From assembly GCA_021186555.1 (NCBI GenBank), contig JAJKFL010000013.1:40983144-41047143 (forward strand): a stretch of DNA of 64,000 nt, written 5' to 3'. The notes beneath the pieces are model-generated. The model was not told the DNA's origin. It worked only from the letters and a program-made list of their open reading frames with translations, and ran no database searches. Shown piece after piece: positions 36,626 to 48,573 of the stretch. The stretch is from Reticulitermes speratus (taxonomy: Eukaryota; Arthropoda; Insecta; Blattodea; Rhinotermitidae). Within the stretch, counting starts at the first letter, position 1; the number at the start of each line of letters is the position of its first letter. The position numbers were made by a program, and so were the translations under genes.

Positions 36626-37079
36626 CAAAGAATGTTTGAGTAGACGCATCCTCTATTGAATGTGGACAAAAGCTATGGCAGTGTACATACCCATGAAACT
36701 GGATTTAAGCAACAGGTTGCTTTGCAACACAGCAACGCAACTATTATTTTGTTAGTTGCAGTCAAGGTCAGATGATAACATGTTGGTTCTGTGGTGGTGG
36801 TTTTAAAATAACAACAAGAAACAAAGATAGTGGATTCATTCTCTTAGATCAGTCAGATAAGATAGTAGTTGAACATTGTGACTGAGGAATCATCTGTGGA
36901 CCCTTTAAAATTTAAAGCATTTTATAGAATGCATAAATCAAATTTTAACTGTTTGCTACATTTGGTTGTACTTCAAATAACTAAGGACACCAACCTGAGA
37001 GCATGGCAGTAGGAGCAGAAGAAATGTTTGTAATTATACTGAGGTAAGTTTTTTCCTATATTCCCCTCCAAAATCCAAC
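36626..37079. other. Intergenic AT-rich DNA
   Basis: Between the SINE and the LOA-like LINE I see no gene or repeat. Confidence 0.4.
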
Positions 37080-40000
37080 CTCTGGCGTCCCTGTCGCGGA
37101 GGGAGGTAACGTCTATAGGCGGCTAACAGGGGCAATGATCCACCCAAGCCAAGGTGTGAGGCATCGTGCCAAGGGCTGCATGGCACTGGGGTGGTGACAG
37201 CAGTGCTGTTAATGATCCCCTTGGGGCACCAGGCAGCACTCTGTTGTATTTATGCCTTCCACTCGTAAGGGGCTCTGCGGGTGGTGACTATTATTTCCCC
37301 ATTACTCGTGGAATGCTTATGGAGAAAATACAAAATAAAAAACCTATCAAAAGCAGGGATGCTGTGGTACAGAAAGACCTGCCTAGTTGTGCCCAACAGG
37401 GGGCAAGCCAGTCTAGCGAACCACCCCAGGGAGCTGGTATTCCCAGCAAACGTAGGGATGCTGAGCATCTGACAAAAGTCAAGGACAAACAGGCACAAGA
37501 TGTAAAAAATCCCAAAAATGTAAATTTATTCAAATTAATCTGCACCATAGCAAGGTGGCGATGGCACTCCTTTGCCAAAAACTTGCTATAGGGGAGATAT
37601 AGTACTTATTCAGGAACCCTGGGTTTATGGGGACCAAATAAGGGAGTTATGCAACATAAGGGGGAAACTTTTTTCTGCTGGACCCGGTATTGCTCCTAGA
37701 TCCTGCATTTTTGTCAGGAACACAGTTCATGCCTTTCCACTGTCAGAGCTCTGTTCTAGGGATGTGACAATGGTGAGTGTGACTTACATTAGAGGAGGAA
37801 GCAAGAGGGAACTTACGGTTACCTCGGCATACCTCCCCTATGATTCAGACTAACCACCCCCGTCAAATGGGTTAAGGGAAGTCTGACTACTGCAGCAGGA
37901 ATAAATTGCAGCTCATCGTTGGATGCGATGCCAATGCACACCACATTATATGGAGCAGCATGGACATCAATCCACGAGGAGAATGCTTAATGGAATATTT
38001 GGTTAGTACAGATCACAATATTCTTAATAAAGATAACAAGCCTACTTTTGTAATTAGTAATAGGAAGGTTATAGATTTGACACTAGGGACCGACAAGATA
38101 GGGGACCTAGTGACTAACTGGCATGTATCTGATGAAATCTCTTTGTCAGACCACAGATACATAGTATTTCAAGTGGGTGACCTGGAAGTTACCACCTCAC
38201 ATATGACCCCAAGAGAACCAATTGGGAATCCTATCAGGAAGACCTAAAGGTAAATCTAGGGGTTGTACCAAGAGTTATACACTCGGTGCGGGATGTACAG
38301 CTGGCTGTTGACATGTTACAACAGGCCATCCACTTCTCCTATCACCAAAACTGTCCAGCCAGGGTGACACTCTCGCCAAGGACGGTTCCTTGGTGGAACA
38401 AAGAGCTGAGCTGCCTTAAAGCTTCAATAGGACGGCTTTTTAATCAAGCTAAAAGGATAGGTGACGGGGAATTATATAAGACGGACTTAGCCTGTTAGAA
38501 CAAAGAGATTAGAAAAGCCAAATGGTCCTCTTGGAGGGACTACTGTCGGGGGGATCGAGGATGTACCTGACGGCCAGACTCATGAGGACCATGGCCAGTC
38601 AGTTGGCCAACAGGGTGGAATCTATTAAACTACTCGATGGCCGATATAATCTGGAAAAGAGACCCTGAGGGAACTATACAGAGTTCATTTTTCAGGGTCT
38701 ACTGGAGAAGAAGTAACCTTGGAAGGGCAGGGGCAGCCAAACCTGAGAGCATTTGCTGCTCACAGGGACTAGGAACTCTCTAAAAAGTCATTGATCAGTC
38801 TAAAATAAGATGGGTGATTAGCACATTCAAACCATTTAAATCGGCAGGGACTGATAGAACCTGCTCTCTTGCAACAAGGAGTCGAACACTTAACGACTCA
38901 TCTGTGCCGTATCTTTGGAGCCTGCCTAGCAAGCGGGTATATACCCAAAGCTTGGAGGCAGGTCAAGGTGACGTTTATCCCTACATCCGGGAAGGCCAAC
39001 TATACCGAGGCTAAGGCATATCATCCTATTAGTCTCTCACCTTTCATGCTGAAAATGATGGAGAATTTGGTGGACAGGCATATTAGGGATGAGATTTTGG
39101 AGATACATCCCCTACATCGATACCAATTTGCCTACCAACCAGAGAAGTCCACTGAAACTGCACTGCATCATGTGATCACACATATAGAGGAAGCAGTGGA
39201 CAATAGGGAAGTTACACTTGGAGCTTTCCTAGATATTGAGGGAGCTTTTGAAAACACCTCATTTGACATCATAACTAAGGCTGCCAAACGGCATGGGCTT
39301 GGAGACATGATCTGTCCTTGGACCGGCTCCATGCAGGAAAATCACAGCCACACTTGCAGGAGAAACTCTGAAGGGGTCTGTGGCCAGGGACTGTCCGCAT
39401 GGGGACATTCTATCGCCTCTGCTGTGGAGCCTGGTTGTGGACGAACTCGTAGGAGGACTCGGTGGGAATGGGTACTATACACTGGGATATGCAGATGACA
39501 TTGCTATCCTTATCCGTGGAATATTCCCAAACACTGTCTCAGAGCTTCTACAGGAGGTTTGAGTATGGTACAACAGTGGTGTGACAGGACACAGCTGTCT
39601 ATCAATCCACAAAAGATGGTGATAGTACCATTCACCCGGAAGAAAGATTTAAGGGGCCTAAAGGAACCAACCCTCTCCGGACACAGTTTGCAGCTGACTA
39701 CTGAGGTCAAATACCTTGGACTTATTCTGGACAAGGGACTGACATGGAAAGCACAGTTGAAAAATGTGATAAGGCCTACAGGGTTTTTTGGACCTGTAAC
39801 AGCACATTTGGTAAAACCTTGGGTCTGAAACCCAGGGTTGTGCATTGAATCTACACCATGGTGATCAGACCCGTATTGACCTACGGCTCCACGGTTTGGT
39901 AGCCGAGGGTCAGATACAATGTCAGCAGGACAGAGCTCGGTAACATACAGAGATTAGCCTGTCTGGCTATTACAGGGGCGATGAAGACGATCCCAACAGC

Positions 40001-41190
40001 TGCAATGGAGGTCCTTCTGGGACTTCCTCCTCTTCATGTGATGATTGAGATGGAGGCCCACGCAGGTATCTACAGGCTAATGTGTAACCAACAGTGGAAA
40101 CCTAAGTCCACTAACATTGGTCACACCAAAAAATCTCGGGATATGGAGCATGAACCGATCCTACACAGGGGGTCTGACAGGATGCTTCTGAGATGTGTAT
40201 ACCACAAGCCATTCACAGTCAAATTCCCTGATAAGTGTGAATGGCAGAATCGGTTCAACCCAGACGACAAAGGAGGCCTGGTCTGGTACACAGACGGGTC
40301 CAAGACCAATATAGGCACTGGTGCTGGTGTGTATAGATGGGGCTGGAGAAGGGGGCACAGCTTCAGCCTTGGGCTCGACACCACAGTATTCCAGGCTAAA
40401 ATATATGCCATTAAAGTTTGTATAATGGAGAATAAAGAGAAGAGCTACACAGGTAGGAACATCTATATTCCTTCTGACAGTAAGGCAGCCATCAAGGCCC
40501 TTGACAGCTTCCAGATAAATTCCAAATTAGTCTGGGACTGGCATCAATCCCTGGCGAAACTGGCAGAACATAAAAGGATCCAACTGGTATGGGTGCCGGG
40601 ACACATGAGAATTGATCAGTTAGCCAGACAAGGCTCCTCATATCCACTCACAGGACCTGAGCCTGCACTTGGTACATCTGCAAAGGTTGCCAGGGGGGTG
40701 ATCAGGGACTGGACAAGTAGGAAACACGAGGAGGATCGACAGTCCATATGTGTACAAAGGCAGGCTAAGGGCTTTCTTGAAAAACCCTCTGCAAAAAAAG
40801 CTGGTGAATTGCTGAATCTGAGCAAAAACCAGTTAAGAATAATGATAGGGTTGCTAACAGGACACTGCCATTTAAAATTACACCTATTTAAACTGGGGCT
40901 GGTAAACAGTTTTGAGTGTAACAGATGCAAGCAGGCATCTGAAACGGCCTCACACGTACTTTGTGACTGTGAGGCTTTGGCTAAACTAAGATTCATGCAC
41001 CTGGGTTATCATTGTATGAAATCAGGTGACTTTGAAGACATCTCTGTGAGTAAGATACTGCACTTTGTTCAAGGTGTGGGACTGCTGAATGAATGAGCTA
41101 AAGGGTTGCACAAAAGATCGATAAGGGTCGAAGTGCTTGGGTCACTGTGGTGCCTGCCTTCCCGTATTCTGTTCTAACTAACTAACCTTT
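37080..41190 (+). mobile_element. LOA-clade-like non-LTR retrotransposon
   Basis: A GC-richer 4.1-kb block. The 5' leader begins near 37080 and the 3' end carries CTAACTAACTAACC-like sequence near 41180. It has a shortened ORF1 start (MEKIQNKKPIKSRD, 37320), then an ORF2 with AP endonuclease, RT and RNase H domains and a C-terminal Cys/His motif. The RNase H domain and the IQEPWVYG endonuclease start are typical of the LOA/I side of non-LTR elements and distinguish it from the RTE copies. ORF1 is nearly all deleted. Ends are approximate and no target duplication was found. Confidence 0.75.
37520..41096 (+). pseudogene. LOA-like ORF2 (APE, RT, RNase H), broken
   Basis: The endonuclease starts NLHHSKVAMALLCQKLA (37540) and IQEPWVYG (37600), with SAYLPYDSD before a frame break. 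The next part reads VGCDANAHHIIWSS (37910) and SLSDHRYIVFQ (38145). The RT region has FKSAGTDR, PKAWRQVKVTFIPTSGKANY (38940), the FLDIEGAFENTSF block (39225) and GYADDIAIL (39485). The last 371 residues (39981-41096) are an intact open frame containing RNase H: WYTDGSKT, FQAKIYAIK, PSDSKAAIKAL and WVPGHMRIDQLA, followed by CNRCKQASETASHVLCDC. The usual catalytic Glu of RNase H (FQAEIYAI) is Lys here. Frame breaks near 37850, 38500, 39320 and 39830 show the ORF is dead. Confidence 0.8.
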
Positions 41191-42069
41191 ATTTCTTCTT
41201 CTCTAAATACGTAATGTTTTACAAATTACTTTTGAAACATTTTCCTTTCTTTTTTCACTTCAGTCATGTTCAGTGTGTCCATTCGAAGATATGTCCATGA
41301 ACAAATCACATTAAAAAAAACTTTTCACGAAAGAAATTATGGCAACAGTTACATAGAACCAAAAGGGCAGAACTGTGGCAATGAATTGCAAGGAATGAGC
41401 TTTTCATAATAATCATTCTCAGTAATATCATGATAATTTTGAGGCCAAAGTATAGGGACGTTATATTATCTGGCAAACTGCACTGCACTTCAGTGATAAT
41501 GTTTCACATGCCAGCAGAAAGCACAGTATGTGCTGCTATGTAAATTTGGTATGTGTTCATTAGTATTAGGTCTTTACTCAACACACTTTAGAAAGGTGCT
41601 GGAAAGGGTGTGGTTCAGTTTTCAGACACTCATAACACAAACGAAACACATTCATTTTAGGTCAAAGTTCTGTTGGTGAAACTGAGAACACTATATTTTG
41701 AATGTTTTTTTCAGAGTGCGGTGTCTATTTCCTCATGTACGCCTTCAACAGAATTAAGTCTTGCATTATGATCTGTGTTGCAGAGTTTGCAAACCACAGT
41801 TATCTTACATGGATGCAGTACAGACTTGTCTTCTGTATGTTTTCTTAATGTCTGGAATGGAACTTGCTGCTCAGTACTTTTCACATGTTTGTAAATTATC
41901 CCACACAACTCTTCCTGTAGCAGCTGTAATCTGCATCTGTATGATATAAAATGCATATAGTGTCTAGCAGATGACTCACAGAATTCTGCGATGTGTGTTG
42001 GCCAGTGATAACAACATATCAGAGCTGATGGCAAGTCACTAGTCATGGTTGCCAGACAAAACAATGTCC
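41191..42069. other. Interval 3' of the MADF-BESS gene
   Basis: AT-rich DNA between the LINE and the MADF-BESS stop codon, probably including that gene's 3' UTR. The minus-strand open frame 41711-42064 has a CxxC motif (VVCKLCNTDH) but no complete zinc finger that I recognise, and I do not call it. Confidence 0.4.
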
Positions 42070-44360
42070 CTATATATTTATGCCAAATGATGAGGCTGAT
42101 GATTCATTTGTCCACGTAGTTGGTGTGGTAGCTGTTTGTGGAGTTGAGGAATTTGGTTCAAGTATTTCTTCAATTAAATCACCCACTCTTTTTCTAAATT
42201 GTCTAAACTGGCTAGCATCCATTTCTTCCACATCTGGAAGCAAGCTCACTAAAAACTGCCGCCTATAATTTTCTAGCTGTGAAGCTTTCTTTGATTTAAA
42301 GTAATTTATCACATATTGGTCAACATCAAGCTTGTCACACTTTTTCTTAGTTTCTTCCTTCAAACCTTCTGTAGAGTGTCGTCTAGACTGTTCATTATCC
42401 ATAATATGCCTATGTTTTCCACTCGCTGCAGATTGGTCAGCTTCTTCATAATCTGTCTGTTGATTAAATTCTTTATAAGCAATGTTTTGGCTAAATTCTT
42501 CATCATAACTTTTTTCTGGTAGAGCAGAAGATTGTGATTCATTTGGTTCATGTTCATGGTCAATGTTAGTGGGTGATGGATGGTTCACTGGTAATGACTT
42601 TTCCATTTTACTATTTAAATATGGCCTCAAGAACTGCATCTTCTCTAGGAGATAATACTTTTTCTTTCTTGCTCTGGATCCACCTGGGGCCTTTCTTAAA
42701 TTCCGTGCAAAAACAATTCTCAAATTTCTCCAAGTTTCTTTACAGTCTTTTACTGAAACACAGAAAAATTACTTGAGACTATATACCCATTTCAAACACT
42801 CACAGTGCTTAGTAATGTGGAATGTTGTATAAATAATAATGTAAATTAAATACATTCATTTATTTCAGATATTTGGCAAGATGTTGCAGTTTCAGGAGCT
42901 TGGGATCTCAATTCCTTTTACACATAACAGACCAAATATTTTCAGATTGCTCTTAAGATATAAGTCAGTGCAAACACCTACATATAAAGACAATGGTAGT
43001 TAATCAAAGTTATCAGTGTATCAACAAATAAGTAAAAAGTCAAACAAAACAACCAGTATTTTACATATTAAAGGCAATCTGAAAATAATATTTTCTATGT
43101 TATATGTAAATGTAATTGAGATGTCAATACCTTCATTTTAAATACAATATCATTTTCATATCTTCTGTGTATATGATTCTACCATCAGGATAATGATGAA
43201 ATGCATTCAAGCCAAATCATGTAGGTAGAAACAAAAAAAAATTGTTGCGTTAATACAGTTTTGTTAGACTGTGTGCCATTGTATTTGATCAATATACATA
43301 AACAAAGTGCAACATCTCATATTAAGAATTCATATGATCACTGCCAAAAGTGCAGAAGCCATATGGAATTGTCTGCAGCCTTCATATTCAGCAGTGTCTG
43401 ACATACGTGGCTGCCTGTTACGCACAACATTGGACTGTATCGCAGTGAGGGGTCAACAGGCAGAAACATGTCAGAGTAAAAGAATTTATGAAAACTAAGA
43501 TTCAGAAACTTTAACTAGTAGGCCTACAACTGAATTCAACTAATGATATGTGGATGCTGATGGCTGCTTCATTACTGTAGATGTTGCATATCTGGGAATC
43601 GCAGTGGTGGATAAGTATTTTGTTCATCTCATCAAGGTCGCTGGCTACTAACAGGAGGTCTTGGTTTACCATAACTGCTACCACATGAAATTGAGAAAGA
43701 TTTTCCATATGTTCTCTGCAAGTGAGGCATTCCCTGCTAGTAACAATTGAATTTTTAATTATAGGTTAAGTTTAGTTCATAAATGGGTAGCATATGCTTC
43801 TAGAATGTCACGTCTAGAGTAAATATAGCTGAAAAGCGAATATCTCGCAAAAACAGTGATTATATCTACCATAAATTGTACATGTGTTTTACATAATTAC
43901 ATACGAAAGACCGAAATTAAATTTTGTGATCTACAAAAAGATACAATTAATGGTGCAAAACATTCTGTATTTAAATTCTGAAACTAAACGTAATTTTGCT
44001 ACCTCAGCAGCTATAATAGAGTATCTTTGTGATTATTTCTTTAGCCTGAGCTTCTGTATCTTCATAGCGGCAATATGCAATTACCGGATATTGATACAAT
44101 AACTTGTATGAAACTATGTTTAAATATGTGTTAAAAAGTAACTTGAACGAAAATGCTAAACAAGAAGAACGAAGAGCGAAATAAGATGTGTAATAATAAC
44201 AAGGTTTACCTGTATCTTCCATTTCTGTAGCCACACGTTCCCATGTGGCATTTACGATATCCCTGTTGTTGTATTCCTTCAAATTATAGTCGTACAGACA
44301 GGGATTCCTCTCGACAACTTCCACTAACCTCGTATTAAAAACAGAATCGTCTTTAGGCAT
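42070..44360 (-). CDS. MADF-BESS domain protein, putative transcription factor (Adf-1 family)
   Basis: Two minus-strand exons, 44360-44210 and 42752-42070, give 277 residues. The donor GTAAA and acceptor TTTCAG fit, and the split codon (phase 1) restores Val exactly where the domain needs it. The N-terminal MADF domain (residues about 9-92) reads FNTRLVEVVERNPCLYDYNL, NRDIVNATWERVATEM, then VKDCKETWRNLRIVFARNLR and KKKYYLLEKMQFLRPYL: the Myb/SANT-like fold with its three Trp/aromatic positions. A polar linker is followed by a C-terminal BESS motif (about 200-245: FLVSLLPDVEEMDASQFRQF, RKRVGDLIEEIL). Insect MADF-BESS proteins bind DNA through MADF and oligomerise or bind partners through BESS. 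The family is very large, so the exact orthologue is not assigned. The 1.46-kb intron carries no recognised repeat. Confidence 0.9.
43511..43708 (-). other. Unrecognised open frame inside the MADF-BESS intron
   Basis: A 65-residue open frame on the same strand as the host gene (HMENLSQFHVVAVMVNQDLL...) continues upstream with SRECLTCRE. Its composition looks more protein-like than neighbouring frames, and a C-x2-C motif precedes it. No splice-site pair that would fit it into the host gene was confirmed and I recognise no family. It could be a transposon relic or chance. Confidence 0.2.
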
Positions 44361-45130
44361 TACAGAACACAGTTTTCAATACAAAATAACAAACGCGTCC
44401 GTGCAAATGTGCTATCCGGTTGCCAGCAAACTGTAGTTGCTTTAAACCACAAACCACGGATCTTATTTTATTTAACCAGCCTAACAAGTTGCGTGAAATT
44501 ACATTTGCTCAGTCTTATCAAATTGTGACTGAAACTCAGTGTACGCGTTTCACCTGTTTCACGCCGGGAATCAAAGCGCTAGTTTCATGCAACTGTAGTT
44601 TTCACGTTGCATGAAACTAGTTCCTTGAAACCAGTTTCTTCGGTGTGAGCGCCACATATGAAATGGCTCATGCGATAGACGGTAACGTCAATTTATAGCC
44701 TTATATAACCCAAAATTAATCGTGGATGAATACGGCTGGAAACTGGAACTGTATGACTGTTTCCATATCTGCGGATCTATGGAAGGTAAAATAAAATACA
44801 AAAGCTTTTGGTGGAAGATTTTCCATATTGAATTGCAGAATTGAGATCGTCGTGTTACGCCCGTTGATTATTCGTTGTAGATTGTTGCGTAACATCAGCT
44901 CCACTACACCTCAGCACATCATATAACATCGACTACGACAAGACAATCAAAGTCTTAATAATTTTAACAGTGAAATAGTTTAACACACGACGATCTCAAG
45001 AGATAATCAACGTCATACCCATAGAAGTGCAGTGTACACAAAAAAAAAAAAATCCCAGTGCATAACATCGATAATACAACCATAAATTAAACAACAAAAG
45101 TGGACAGCGCGCAGTGAAGTGCATAGATAT
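44361..45130. promoter_or_regulatory. Upstream region of the MADF-BESS gene
   Basis: The first 300 bp upstream of the ATG at 44360 contain several CpGs and a pair of short inverted repeats (AGTTTCATGCAAC at about 44580 and GTTGCATGAAACTAG at about 44606), as often seen near promoters. No start site can be assigned. The remainder is AT-rich with an A-run at 45038-45050. Confidence 0.35.
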
Positions 45131-45135
45131 ATATA

Positions 45136-45180
45136 TACCCCTGATGATGGTCATGTAGTGCCCGAAACATATGTAGGGTA
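45136..45180 (+). ncRNA. Hammerhead-ribozyme-like motif with complete core
   Basis: The order on the plus strand fits a type I hammerhead: stem I 5' strand UACCC (45136-45140), CUGAUGA (45141-45147), a U, a weak stem II (GGUCA...UGCCC), GAAA (45164-45167), stem III ACAUAUGU (self-complementary), A at 45175 as the predicted cleavage-site base, then GGGUA (45176-45180), which pairs perfectly with UACCC. The conserved core bases are present. The deviations are the single U between A9 and stem II, and a stem III that can only pair well between two molecules. It sits about 140 nt upstream of the LINE ORF1 start at 45321 and could be part of that element's leader or an independent Penelope-type remnant. 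Confidence 0.55.
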
Positions 45181-45249
45181 CCATTGAGTGACAATTTATT
45201 TTAATAGTGCAGTTGTTGGTAGACGAGTGATTTCTATTACCATAATGCA

Positions 45250-47430
45250 CGGTGAACAAAAAGTAAAATTAGCTCAAATAATATTCATGTTGAAAAAGAA
45301 GACGAAGCAAATGAAAACAGATGGATAAAAGTCATAACTGGTCATCCCAAGAGGACGAAAAGACAAGTATTTCACCAAGCAAGCAAATTGAAACTGCAAA
45401 TCGCTTTGCCGTATTAACTAACCTACAAGAACAAACAGAAACGTATTCAAGTATAGGTTCGAATGGAACCAGAGCATTGAAAGCAAAGGAAAATGGAAAC
45501 CGAGCACAAAACAAACGTAAAATTATATCACTAGGTGATAGTCATGCGCGAGCTTGTGTGGAACGATTGATTTATCTGTCATCTGGGAAATTCGTTTGTG
45601 GTAATAGGTTATGTGAAACCAAATGCTGATTTAGGCATAATTACATCGACAGCAAAAGAAGAGATTAATAATTTGACAAATAATGATTTATTGATACTAT
45701 GCGGGGTTCTAGGAATATTGGGAAAAATGATTCCACAGAAGGGCTCCATCATATCACACAATTTGTAACTAGCAGAAGAAACACAAATGTGACAAATCCT
45801 CAGGTTATGAAGAAACATCGTATAACATTTTAAAACTATGTGGGGCACAACTTAGCAAACCTTTGTCCTACATTTGCAATAAATCAATTTCTATGGGCAT
45901 TTTTTGTGAACATCTTAAGTATGCTATTGTGAAGCCCTTGTACAAAAAAAGGTGACAAATCCAATATGGCTAATTATAGACGTATCTTCTTGTTGACGGC
46001 ATTTTCAAAAGTAATAGAGACAGCAATGCATCACAGATTAAATCATCATCTACATCTTCACAATATATTAGTGGCTGAACAATAGGGATTCAGGAAAGGA
46101 CTACCAACCAAAAATACAGCATATATGCTTGTAGATAGTGTACTGAAAGCTTGGAATAGCAAATTTCATGTTGGTGGAATCTTTTGTGATCTAGCCAGGC
46201 CTTTGATTGTGTAAAGCATGATATTTTAATAATGAAACAAAACATTAGTTGGTTTAAATCTTACTTAACTAATAGAAAACAGAGAGTGAAGTTAAACATT
46301 AATAATATTCAAGATTGTTTATCTACTTGGGAAACTGTAAAACAAGGAGTCCCTCAGGGGTCTGTTCTGGGTCCATTACCCTTTATTATACACATAAATG
46401 ATTTACCAGTGAGTATTAAACATATTTCGGAGGTTATGTTATTTGCTGATGATACATGTGTCTAGGTAACTGATAGTAATTATGATAATTTTAAACAGAA
46501 AGCAGATCTTGCATTATCCTGTATAAATAAATGGTTTCAAACTAATCAGTTTTAAATATTGAAAAAACGAATTTTGTAAAATTTACACCTAAAAATTCAT
46601 TACATGCTCCACTGGCTACTGAATATGCAGATAAATTCATCGAGGAAGCAATTATACAAAATTTCTGGGTTTGCAAATCGATAATCATCTGAACTGGAGA
46701 AATCATATTGATCCAATTCTTCCTAAATTTGGTGCTGCATGTTTTGCAGTTAGGAAATTGTTCTACATGCTAAATATAGATGTTCTGAAGATGGTGTACT
46801 TTGCATACTTTCATTCTATAATGAAATATGGAATAATCTTCTGGGGAAATTGAACCTATGTATGTCATGTATTTACATTGCAAAAGAGAATAATTAGAAT
46901 TATGTCTGGTGTAGGAGCTAAAAGTTCGTGTAGAAATCTATTTAAGAAACTACACATTTTACCTGTGTCATGTCAGTATATTTTTTCTTTGATGATGTTT
47001 GTAATAGATAATCAGGAAAATTTTCAAACTAACTTATCTGTACATGGGTTGAAAACCAGGAACAAGAATCAGTTGTACTTGCCTATTGTTAATCTTTCGT
47101 GCTATGAAGATCTTTAGTAGTCTTCCAAATAGTATTAAGAATCTTTAGAATGACAGGGTGAAATTTAAAATTGAGCTACGTAAATATCTTATTACACACT
47201 AGTGTCTAGTTTGACTCTCATGTCTAGTGGGAATATTTTTTTACAGTAAATGTATGTAACATGTAACAATTGTTGTATTCTTTTATTTATATTTTACATT
47301 TGTTCTTAATGTAATTGTATTTTTATTGTTTTTGTGCTGTTATTATGTTGTCTATTGTGTTTTTGACTTGTTTCAAATCCACCTGTCATACGACAGTTTT
47401 GTTGGATTTAAGAAACGAATATGTATGTAT
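45250..47430 (+). mobile_element. CR1/jockey-like LINE with SGNH-type ORF1, internally deleted
   Basis: The element starts before 45321 and ends near 47430 after TTGTTGGATTTAAGAAACGA and a TATGTATGTATG tail. ORF1 (MDKSHNWSSQEDEKTSIS..., 45321) reaches KIISLGDSHARACVERLIYL (near 45525), the GDSxR block of an SGNH hydrolase/esterase as found in ORF1 of some CR1-type LINEs. The sequence passes from there into RT (PLYKK-like, NMANYRR at about 45965), with the whole endonuclease absent. Later RT motifs are WFKSYLTNRKQRVKLNINNI (46250), TVKQGVPQGSVLGPL (46340), MLFADDTC (46437), LQIDNHLNWRNHIDPILPKF (46670) and FAYFHSIMKYGIIFWGN (46800). Many stops and indels are present. Confidence 0.75.
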
Positions 47431-48573
47431 GCAACTTGAGTAGATGTTAACCAACTATGAACACTCTTAATAGAAACTCATGCAGAAAAGTTATGTAGTT
47501 TAATAATGTATTTTAACTTTTATGATTTTGTTTTTGGTCATGAAGTAACAATGGCCCATTCAGCGAATGGATATATCAACCAGTAATAAACAAATAGCTG
47601 CTGCAAACACAACTTAATACCTCTTGAGTACAGAACATCATGTATGAAACTATTACTTCTCAACTTATATTGCTTTTAAGTAACATGGCAAGTGCTGCTC
47701 AACAGTCACTTGGTGCCACAGAAAATATATGGGAGTAATGTTTACTAAAGTCAGCAAATGGGTTACTGATGATTTTCAATTTGACTGATATTACTTCCCT
47801 CTTGGATTATTCCATTTTATCCAGCATTATCTATTACCAAAAAATGTAACTAGCACACAAGAGATCTAATAGTTTCACTACATTCCTTTAATGGGAAGCT
47901 GGATAGTTCAATACAAATAACTTGAACAAGCCAAATATGTTTGGAACATGTTAGCATATGCTCTTACTGAAACAGAGTTCCTTGCAAGACACGCACAAGT
48001 TGTCTGAAATGGCATTATATGCACAAGTACTAAGGGGAAGGGCAAGAGAAGATATAAACTGCCCTGGAAAAACTTTATTACAGACAATGACAGCACAGAA
48101 ATAAAGAGGTTCCAACTATGAACTCAGGCATACATACACATGACAACAGGAGCTGTACAACTGGAGAGTACCATAAGCATAATGTATCAGGCAGGCACTT
48201 TTTGTAACACAGGTTACAAATACCATGTTCAGAATTTGTACAGAACATAAATACTAAACTCAATGTAATGACCCTGGTGACATTTTCTGTGGAAGGTACA
48301 CTTTCTTAACATACTTAGCTTTAGGAAGAAATGAAAAAGTTGTTGAATTCAGACTACATCATGAAATTTAATTCATAAATTGTAATGCAAGATATACATG
48401 TCGATTTTTAAGTCACAAATCCTCATGAGCAACAATTTACTACCTTACTTGATACACAATGTTGATAAATATCTGTCACAGCAAGCTGATACTGTTGATG
48501 TGCAGTTCAAACTGCTACGAGGAACTTCAGTCTTTCACTTTAGTGTAACACACTTCATATTTTGATCACACAG
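47431..48573. other. Interval downstream of NAA40
   Basis: AT-rich DNA without recognised elements, containing the NAA40 3' UTR. A candidate AATAAA on the minus strand (TTTATT at 48074-48079) lies about 495 nt past the stop codon. Confidence 0.4.

Noticed and set aside
41711..42064. A possible zinc-finger frame (CxxC in VVCKLCNTDH)
   Set aside because: The motif is incomplete, the frame is not joined to the MADF-BESS exons, and composition is otherwise unremarkable.
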